A program made the position numbers and the translations under genes. 11,193 bases of DNA from Christensenella sp. UBA4263 (GTDB taxonomy: Bacteria; Bacillota; Clostridia; Christensenellales; Aristaeellaceae), in assembly GCA_002395225.1 (NCBI GenBank), contig DGWH01000007.1, positions 1-11,193 of the forward strand. The letters run 5' to 3'. The notes below the pieces were generated by a model that was given only the letters and a program-made list of their open reading frames with translations, was not told the DNA's origin and ran no database searches. This document shows positions 6,781 to 11,193 of this stretch, in pieces. Numbering within the stretch: position 1 is the stretch's first letter; each line of letters starts with the position of its first letter.

Positions 6781-6925
6781 AGGGTGCTGGTTTTTTCCGC
6801 AGCCTTTTTCCGTTTACTCTGTCCCGGTGTACTGCTTCATTGCTGCTTTGTCCCTGGATCGAGTGAAAATCCGTGAACAGTAACACTTTTGCACCTTGAC
6901 ACTTTGACAATCCTGTGCACTCCCC

Positions 6926-6954
6926 TTGACGTTAGTTTGAATTACTGGTATATT
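6926..6954 (+). promoter_or_regulatory. Candidate promoter upstream of the MATE remnant
   Basis: TTGACG (6926-6931), a 17-base spacer and TATATT (6949-6954) preceded by TG one base upstream form a good housekeeping-type promoter. Initiation near 6961 would leave a leader of about 113 bases before the ATG at 7074. CAGGG...CCCTG inverted pairs lie in that leader (about 7014-7036). No gene other than the broken transporter follows. Confidence 0.5.
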
Positions 6955-7073
6955 GCACGGCGCAGGTTTTTCAACACACCCTGTATTCGCCTCTGTGCGC
7001 AGTTCCCTGCTGCAGCAAAGTCAGGGACAGCCCTGCGCTTTAAAGCCTTAAGCGTGAGATTGGATGCAGAATC

Positions 7074-7211
7074 ATGAAAGGCTTTTGCGAGAAAAAATTC
7101 AGTTCCATGCTGATATCCGGTACGTTCACCAAAGCGGTGATGTATCTGATGCTGCTCAGTGACAGCATCATTGCCGGACACTTCATCGGCTCGGCGCATC
7201 GCCGCAATTAA
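7074..7211 (+). pseudogene. N-terminus of a MATE transporter, cut off by a frameshift
   Basis: From the ATG at 7074 the frame encodes 45 residues: MKGFCEKKFSSMLISGTF, a hydrophobic stretch, and SDSIIAGHFIG, the typical first helix and D-x-I-x-A-G-x-x-x-G motif of MATE family multidrug/Na+ antiporters. It then reads SAHRRN and stops at 7209. The continuation expected in this family (G.aAI.AI.PV) is present immediately but in the next frame, within 7159-8376, so about one base has been gained or two lost near 7185-7199. The ATG has only a weak ribosome binding site (GTGAGA). Confidence 0.75.
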
Positions 7212-8376
7212 TGCGATTACCCCTGTGACAGCCATTGTGACCTTCTTCGGCGATCTGCTTTCAACGGGCGTCGGAATTGTATTCACCCGGGAAATCGGTG
7301 CCATGCGGAAGGACCGGGCGAACGAAATCTACGGCCAGGGCCTGATCCTCAGCGTAGGCATCGGGCTGCTTTCTGCGTTTATGATTTTTGCGCTTCAGAA
7401 TGTCTATTTCAGCGTGGCCGGCATCACGGGCGATATTCTGAAACATGCACTTGAGTACTACCGTCTGGTTCCAATCAATGCCTTCCTGACCATCGTCATT
7501 TTCTATCTGGAACAGATGATCTACAGTGACGGCGACGAGCTGTGCAACAACATCTGCTATGGATTCCAGATCGGTGGAAATATCATTTTCTCCGTCATCC
7601 TGACCCGGTTCCTTGGCATGACCGGCATTATCCTGGGCTCTGTGATCGGAAACAGCCTCGGCATCCTCACCTGCTTCTGGCACTATTTCCGCAAGGAAAA
7701 CACACTGCGCTTTGTAAAGGCCAACGGCACCTCCCCCTCCATCATGCTGTCCATGCTGGTGGATGAGGCCATCCGGCGGCAGCATCCCGATATTAACGCC
7801 CCCGTAGTTTCCAACATCCCCATCTCTATCCGGCGGCAGCTGGGATGCGAGGAGACCTTCAAGAACTGCTCCAGCCGCATCCAGATGTCCATCAGCGGCA
7901 CGCCCATGGACGCGCTGCCCTTTGACCAGCGCGCCGTCCAGCTCCGGAGCATGCTGAAGCAGCAGATGAACCCGGACATAATCCGCACCATCAACAACGC
8001 GGCTAGTCAGATGTACCGTGCGCGCATGGAACAGGCCACGGATTTCCGCGAGGAGGTGAGCAAGCCCGCCAGGTTTACGACGCAAAGCCACGACACCTTC
8101 TATCTCGATTACATCGGCTCCATGCACAAAACCGCCTATGCGGATCAGATGACGGACATCCGCTTCCTCTGCCAGCCTGCGGCCGGAAACACCCTGCACC
8201 TGAATGTGATTGAGCACTGCGGGGAATTCCGCGTCGACTTCCTGGCCATGTACGAAATCCCCGGCATCATCGAATCATTGGAGCAGGTGCTGCGTGATCA
8301 CAGCCTGACCTTTAAGAGCATTCCCATGCAGCACTTCACTCTGCCCATGGCCGCCTGGCGGGAAGACTTCATCTGA
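7159..8376 (+). CDS. In-frame chimera: MATE transporter half joined to acyltransferase C-terminus
   Basis: The 405-codon open frame has two unrelated halves. Residues about 14-186 continue a MATE transporter (IAAINAITPV, GDLLSTGVG, then IYGQGL, RLVPINAF, IGGNIIFSVILTRFLGMTGI and an end at FRKENTLRFVK), carrying about four or five membrane segments; a MATE protein needs twelve over about 450 residues. From about residue 187 (nt 7717) it switches to the C-terminal part of a condensation-like acyltransferase (WES/alcohol acetyltransferase relatives): ANGTSPSIMLSML, AIRRQHPDIN, IPISIRRQLG, ETFKNC, DTFYLDYIG and a final DF...F-type segment. That family's catalytic HHxxxDG motif belongs to the missing N-terminal half. 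The nominal start at 7159 is a GTG inside the displaced transporter frame. Neither half looks able to function, so this is probably a fusion pseudogene from a deletion; an assembly chimera is also possible. Confidence 0.7.
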   Translation: MTASLPDTSSARRIAAINAITPVTAIVTFFGDLLSTGVGIVFTREIGAMRKDRANEIYGQGLILSVGIGLLSAFMIFALQNVYFSVAGITGDILKHALEYYRLVPINAFLTIVIFYLEQMIYSDGDELCNNICYGFQIGGNIIFSVILTRFLGMTGIILGSVIGNSLGILTCFWHYFRKENTLRFVKANGTSPSIMLSMLVDEAIRRQHPDINAPVVSNIPISIRRQLGCEETFKNCSSRIQMSISGTPMDALPFDQRAVQLRSMLKQQMNPDIIRTINNAASQMYRARMEQATDFREEVSKPARFTTQSHDTFYLDYIGSMHKTAYADQMTDIRFLCQPAAGNTLHLNVIEHCGEFRVDFLAMYEIPGIIESLEQVLRDHSLTFKSIPMQHFTLPMAAWREDFI

Positions 8377-8555
8377 CTGTTCCCGCCCCGCAAGGGCTCT
8401 TTCCTGTATGATCAGGGATCCGCCTCCTGCCGATTGAAAGCAGAAAAATGGATAGAAGCAGAGAAAACCACAGAAATAAGGAATTTTTCGAAGAAACAGA
8501 CCACCAGGATTTTTTAGCTGCACCCCTTGTGAAAGCCCTTGAAAGGATGATTATC

Positions 8556-8801
8556 ATGGCGAACACAATCTGGGCTGATGAGATGTACGTTGGTCAAAAA
8601 ATATGGGTAGAGAAGCCATCCGATGACGATCCGGATTACATTGTCCTGATTCCTGCGGAGATTGTAGAAGTGCTGCCGGAGTTCGTGCTGTGCATGAACG
8701 GAAATGACGCCTGTGACGGTTTCTATCGTCCCGGCATCCACAACTTCCGTTACTGGGATGAAAAGCCAACCATGCATGAACGCTGGCCGAGCGAATATTG
8801 A
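8556..8801 (+). CDS. Small acidic protein of unknown function
   Basis: An 81-residue protein beginning MANTIWADEMYVGQKIWVEK. The ATG at 8556 is chosen because GAAAGG (8541-8546) lies 9 bases upstream; the open frame extends back to 8448, but the added residues are polar and low-complexity with no ribosome binding site. The sequence is acidic, aromatic-rich and lacks membrane segments: PSDDDPDYIVLIPAEIVEVL, then CMNGNDACDGFYRP and NFRYWDEKPTMHERW. The alternating hydrophobic pattern suggests a small beta-rich domain. No family recognised. It lies between the chimera and the HTH-kinase-CYTH gene, all on the same strand, but with gaps of 179 and 147 bases, so joint transcription is uncertain. 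Confidence 0.6.
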   Translation: MANTIWADEMYVGQKIWVEKPSDDDPDYIVLIPAEIVEVLPEFVLCMNGNDACDGFYRPGIHNFRYWDEKPTMHERWPSEY

Positions 8802-8901
8802 GTCATTCTTTCCCCCGTTCCGGCAATCCGGCGCCGATCCTCTGCCGCAGAATGAATTCTCCCGGCCCGTTAGAAAGTAAACAGGAGAATGGAAGATCAT
8901 C

Positions 8902-8930
8902 TTGCATCTGTCAGGAAGATGAACTATACT
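8902..8930 (+). promoter_or_regulatory. Possible promoter just upstream of the HTH-kinase-CYTH gene
   Basis: TTGCAT (8902-8907) and TATACT (8925-8930) are 17 bases apart; the -10 matches at 5/6 positions, the -35 at only 3/6. Transcription would start near 8937, at the GGAGG itself, leaving a very short leader. If real, it excludes the upstream ATG at 8889. HTH proteins often regulate their own gene, but no clear operator palindrome was seen. Confidence 0.3.
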
Positions 8931-8948
8931 TTTCACGGAGGTGGAGAC

Positions 8949-10253
8949 ATGCAAAATGCTGAATTCGGTAAATTTCTGACTCAGCTCAGAAAAAAAGTCC
9001 ATCTTTCCCAGGCTCAGCTGGGCGCAAAAGTGGGTGTATCCAGCAAAACCATTTCGAACTGGGAAAATGGAAAAGGAAAACCGGGGCTTGACGTCGTCAG
9101 CCGGCTTGCCGACGCACTTGAGGTTTCTCTGGATGAACTGCTCCGTTCATCGCCCGAGGCAAAAAAGATCACCAAGATCGTGATTACCGGCGGCCCGTGT
9201 GCAGGAAAAACCACGGCCATGAGCTGGATTCAGAACGCCTTTACAAAGCTGGGGTATGTGGTTCTGTTTGTCGATGAAACCGCGACACAGCTCATCAACG
9301 GCGGCGCCGCACCATGGCTCAATCATTCCAACCGGAATTATCAGCTGCATCTGATTCAGCTGCAGGGAGCAAAAGAAAACGCATTTACCGAAATTGCCCG
9401 GACCATGACCAGCAACAAGATTCTCATTGTCTGTGACAGAGCCGCAATGGATAACTGTGCGTACATGACTGCGGAGGAATTCAGCTGGGTGCTCAAGCAG
9501 CTGCAGGTCGGAAAAGTGGAACTGCGGGATCAGTATGACGCGGTGTTCCATCTGGTCACAGCGGCGAAAGGCGCGGAAAAATACTACACCCTTTCAAACA
9601 ACCAGGCGCGGACGGAAACGGTTGAAGAGGCTGCCGCACTGGATGACAAGCTGATTGCTGCCTGGACGGGACATCCGTACTTCCGGATCATCGACAACAC
9701 CACCGAATTTGAAGAAAAGATGCTCCGGCTCATTCAGGAAATCACCACCTACCTGGGTGAATCGGACCCGATGAAGGTTCAGCGGAAGTTCCTCATCGAA
9801 CGCCCCAAAGCCCGCGTGCTTGAGTCCCTGCCCAACTGTGAACGGGTGGACATCATCCAGACGTATCTGAAAACAGATGAGAATACCGAACAGCTGCGCA
9901 TCCGTCAGCGCGGATCCAACGGCCATTACATCTACTTCAAGAAGCGGAAAAAGAAACTCAGTGACATGAAAGTGGTGGAAGAGGAGGAACGCCTCTCGCA
10001 GGAAGAGTATCTTTCCCTGATGGTGCAGGCAGATCCCGCTTACCGCACGATCCATAAGGAACGTTACTGTCTGAGCGTCAACGGACTGTATTGCGAGATT
10101 GACATCTTCCCGGACCTGCCGGACACCGCCATCATGGAAATCAAGCTCCACAGCCGGGATCAGGAGATCTCGTTCCCGAAGGGGATTCACGTCATCCGTG
10201 AGGTAACGGAGGATCCCGCCTATTCCAACCATGAAATGGCCAGAATCAGATAA
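8949..10253 (+). CDS. XRE helix-turn-helix / P-loop NTPase / CYTH triphosphate-tunnel fusion protein
   Basis: A 434-residue three-domain protein. Residues 5-66 are an XRE-type helix-turn-helix (LSQAQLGAKVGVSSKTISNWENG, then LDVVSRLADALEVSLDELL). Residues about 74-270 are a P-loop NTPase/kinase-like domain (AAA_28 type) with Walker A ITGGPCAGKTTA (79-90), VDETAT (108-113) and ILIVCDRAAMDN (158-169) as Walker B or nucleoside-kinase-like motif. Residues about 276-434 are a CYTH domain: RKFLIERP, LRIRQRGSNGHYIYFKKR, VVEEEERLS, YCEIDIFPD and AIMEIKL, ending in EVTEDPAYSNHEM. CYTH proteins hydrolyse or cyclise triphosphates (ThiT, PPPi, ATP) in a charged tunnel; the usual ExExK start is here less canonical (RKFLIERP). 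ATG 8949 is chosen over 8889 because GGAGG lies 7 bases upstream. The terminator at 10263 follows. A nucleotide- or phosphate-sensing regulator is inference; kinase-CYTH pairs are known, for example plant TTM proteins. Confidence 0.88.
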   Translation: MQNAEFGKFLTQLRKKVHLSQAQLGAKVGVSSKTISNWENGKGKPGLDVVSRLADALEVSLDELLRSSPEAKKITKIVITGGPCAGKTTAMSWIQNAFTKLGYVVLFVDETATQLINGGAAPWLNHSNRNYQLHLIQLQGAKENAFTEIARTMTSNKILIVCDRAAMDNCAYMTAEEFSWVLKQLQVGKVELRDQYDAVFHLVTAAKGAEKYYTLSNNQARTETVEEAAALDDKLIAAWTGHPYFRIIDNTTEFEEKMLRLIQEITTYLGESDPMKVQRKFLIERPKARVLESLPNCERVDIIQTYLKTDENTEQLRIRQRGSNGHYIYFKKRKKKLSDMKVVEEEERLSQEEYLSLMVQADPAYRTIHKERYCLSVNGLYCEIDIFPDLPDTAIMEIKLHSRDQEISFPKGIHVIREVTEDPAYSNHEMARIR

Positions 10254-10262
10254 ACCACCGAA

Positions 10263-10305
10263 AATCCCCTCAGATTCCGTGAAATGTACGGAATCTGAGG
10301 GGATT
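10263..10305. terminator. Bidirectional terminator between convergent genes
   Basis: A perfect 18-bp stem (10263-10280 with 10288-10305) with a 7-base loop GAAATGT. On the plus strand it is followed by GCTGTTTTAA, on the minus strand by TTTTCGG, so it can end transcripts from both the HTH-kinase-CYTH gene (stop at 10253) and the DUF362 gene (stop at 10328). Confidence 0.9.
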
Positions 10306-10327
10306 GCTGTTTTAACGTGTTCAGCCG

Positions 10328-11193
10328 TTAACGAACGACATGCAGTTCATATTCCCGGGTTCCAAGGCCGATCTTCTCCCCGTGAATCAGCATTTCCTTC
10401 CAGTGGACATTGGGATTGCTGTCCGTGAAATGATCATGATGATGATGCCAGTCAGGTTTGGCCAGGTTGTCCCCCAGCTGACTGTTCCGCACCGGCGTTG
10501 CCTTCTGGCACAGGTCCACACAGGCCTGATCCAGTGCCACCGGGTCAAAGGAGGCCAGCATGCCGATATTGGGCAGGATCGGGGCATCATTTTCATCATG
10601 GCAGTCACAGTTGGGCGATACATCCATAATCAGGCTGATATGGAAGCAGGGCCGGTCATGACAGATGGCCTGGGTATATTCGGCAATCTTGCAGCAAAGA
10701 TGCTCATTGGCGGAGGAATTGATATTCTCAATCGCGTCAAAATTACAGGCACCGATGCAGCGGCCGCAGCCCTTGCATTTATCCGGATCAATCCAGGCTT
10801 TATGGTTCTCCCCGTAGGAAATGGCATCGCTGCCGCAGGATTTGGCGCATTTTCTGCATCCGCGGCACCGTTCAGGATCCACGCGGGGCGTTCCTTCATT
10901 GTGCTGAACCATCTTTCCGGCACGGCTGCCGCCGCCCATGCCGATGTTTTTCAGCGCGCCGCCGAATCCGGTTTCCTCGTGGCCCTTGAAATGGGTCAGG
11001 GAAATCAGAATATCCGCATCCATCAGGGCACGTCCGATGAGCGCCGTCTTGCAGAACTCCCCATTGGGGACCGGCACCTCTACCTCATCCGTTCCCTTGA
11101 GGCCATCCGCAATAATTGTCTGGCAGCCCGTGGTCACGGAATTAAACCCGTTCATTTCCGCACACCGGAGATGGTCAACGGCATTCTTTCTGC
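10328..11193 (-). CDS. DUF362 protein with two 4Fe-4S clusters, N-terminus outside window
   Basis: The minus-strand frame is open from the window edge to a TAA at 10328 (at least 287 residues). An internal ATG at 11155 is not the start, since upstream codons continue in the family pattern (KNAVDHLRCAEMNGFN). The DUF362 part has TTGCQTIIADGLKG, DADILISLTHFKGHEETGFGG and ALKNIGMGGGSRAGK. A ferredoxin insert follows with CRGCRKCAKSC and CKGCGRCIGAC, two C-x2-C-x2-C-x3-C motifs each followed by the usual small or acidic residues, able to hold two 4Fe-4S clusters. The DUF362 part then resumes (PNIGMLASFDPVALDQACVDL). A histidine run in DWHHHHDHF is near the end. DUF362 proteins are cytoplasmic, frequent in anaerobes and of undefined reaction; electron transfer is inferred from the clusters. 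Confidence 0.92.
   Translation of the reverse strand, partial: RKNAVDHLRCAEMNGFNSVTTGCQTIIADGLKGTDEVEVPVPNGEFCKTALIGRALMDADILISLTHFKGHEETGFGGALKNIGMGGGSRAGKMVQHNEGTPRVDPERCRGCRKCAKSCGSDAISYGENHKAWIDPDKCKGCGRCIGACNFDAIENINSSANEHLCCKIAEYTQAICHDRPCFHISLIMDVSPNCDCHDENDAPILPNIGMLASFDPVALDQACVDLCQKATPVRNSQLGDNLAKPDWHHHHDHFTDSNPNVHWKEMLIHGEKIGLGTREYELHVVR

Larger units (their letters stand above)
6459..6884. mobile_element. Small segment bounded by inverted repeats, possible MITE or IS remnant
   Basis: A 15-base sequence CTGTTCACGGATTTT (6463-6477) recurs as its exact reverse complement at 6866-6880; allowing two mismatches the repeats extend to 19 bases (6459-6477 and 6866-6884), each starting GT. 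The 426-base segment between has no intact gene. It contains a serine recombinase relic and an inverted copy of the repeat found in the partner-switching operon. No target-site duplication is evident at the edges, so recent transposition is not shown. It could be a decayed insertion sequence, a miniature element or a chance pair; a 15-base exact pair at this distance is unlikely by chance. Confidence 0.4.

Noticed and set aside
6571..6883. Plus-strand open frames of 101 and 60 residues
   Set aside because: They lie within the inverted-repeat segment without ribosome binding sites or family motifs and end at the right inverted repeat by chance.
7261..8217. 318-residue minus-strand open frame
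   Set aside because: It is antisense to the MATE/acyltransferase frame, which shows clear family motifs; the His/Asp/Gly-rich composition is typical of a shadow.
8377..8400. Weak GCCC...GGGC hairpin after the chimera followed by TCTTTCCT
   Set aside because: The stem is only 4-5 bp and the following tract is not T-rich enough to call a terminator.

Overview
The window looks like chromosomal DNA from a low-GC-phylum, Gram-positive gut-type anaerobe (Bacillota; Erysipelotrichia or Lachnospiraceae would fit). Reasons: strong Shine-Dalgarno sequences (GGAGG, AAAGGAG), an OmpR-type two-component pair, a SpoIIE/STAS/RsbW-like partner-switching operon, a DUF362 ferredoxin protein, MATE and acyltransferase pieces, and moderately GC-rich coding DNA interrupted by an AT-rich insertion sequence. 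The taxon is inference; no rRNA or marker gene is present.

Layout. 1-231 (-) is the N-terminus of an IS transposase with a near-perfect promoter behind it (260-288), in AT-rich DNA to about 430. 439-627 (-) is a relic of the C-terminus of a type B carboxylesterase. 904-2920 (-) is a response regulator/histidine kinase pair with 8 bp overlap. 2991-3419 (+) is a possible small protein with two CxxC pairs. 3391-6418 (-) is a partner-switching operon in the order membrane PP2C phosphatase, STAS protein, STAS protein, a three-unit structured repeat array, HATPase anti-sigma-type kinase, then a strong terminator. 6459-6884 is a non-coding segment bounded by inverted repeats that holds a serine recombinase relic and a fourth, inverted copy of the same repeat family. 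7074-8376 (+) is a broken MATE transporter joined in frame to the C-terminal part of a condensation-like acyltransferase. 8556-8801 (+) is a small unknown protein. 8949-10253 (+) is a three-domain fusion: XRE helix-turn-helix, P-loop NTPase/kinase and CYTH triphosphate-tunnel domain. 10263-10305 is a bidirectional terminator shared with the convergent DUF362 ferredoxin protein (10328 to the window end, -).

How the genes work together. Two complete signalling modules lie back to back on the minus strand: a classical sensor kinase/regulator pair and a serine-phosphorylation switch in which the phosphatase should dephosphorylate the STAS proteins and the HATPase protein should phosphorylate them. 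No sigma factor is encoded in the switch operon, so its output is elsewhere or is not a sigma factor.

Most unusual items: the HTH-kinase-CYTH fusion; the hairpin-bearing repeat array inside the switch operon, whose last unit supplies the ribosome binding site of the kinase gene, with a diverged inverted copy 2.4 kb away; and the MATE/acyltransferase chimera. Relics at both ends of the signalling block (esterase, recombinase, MATE) show a region that has been repeatedly rearranged.
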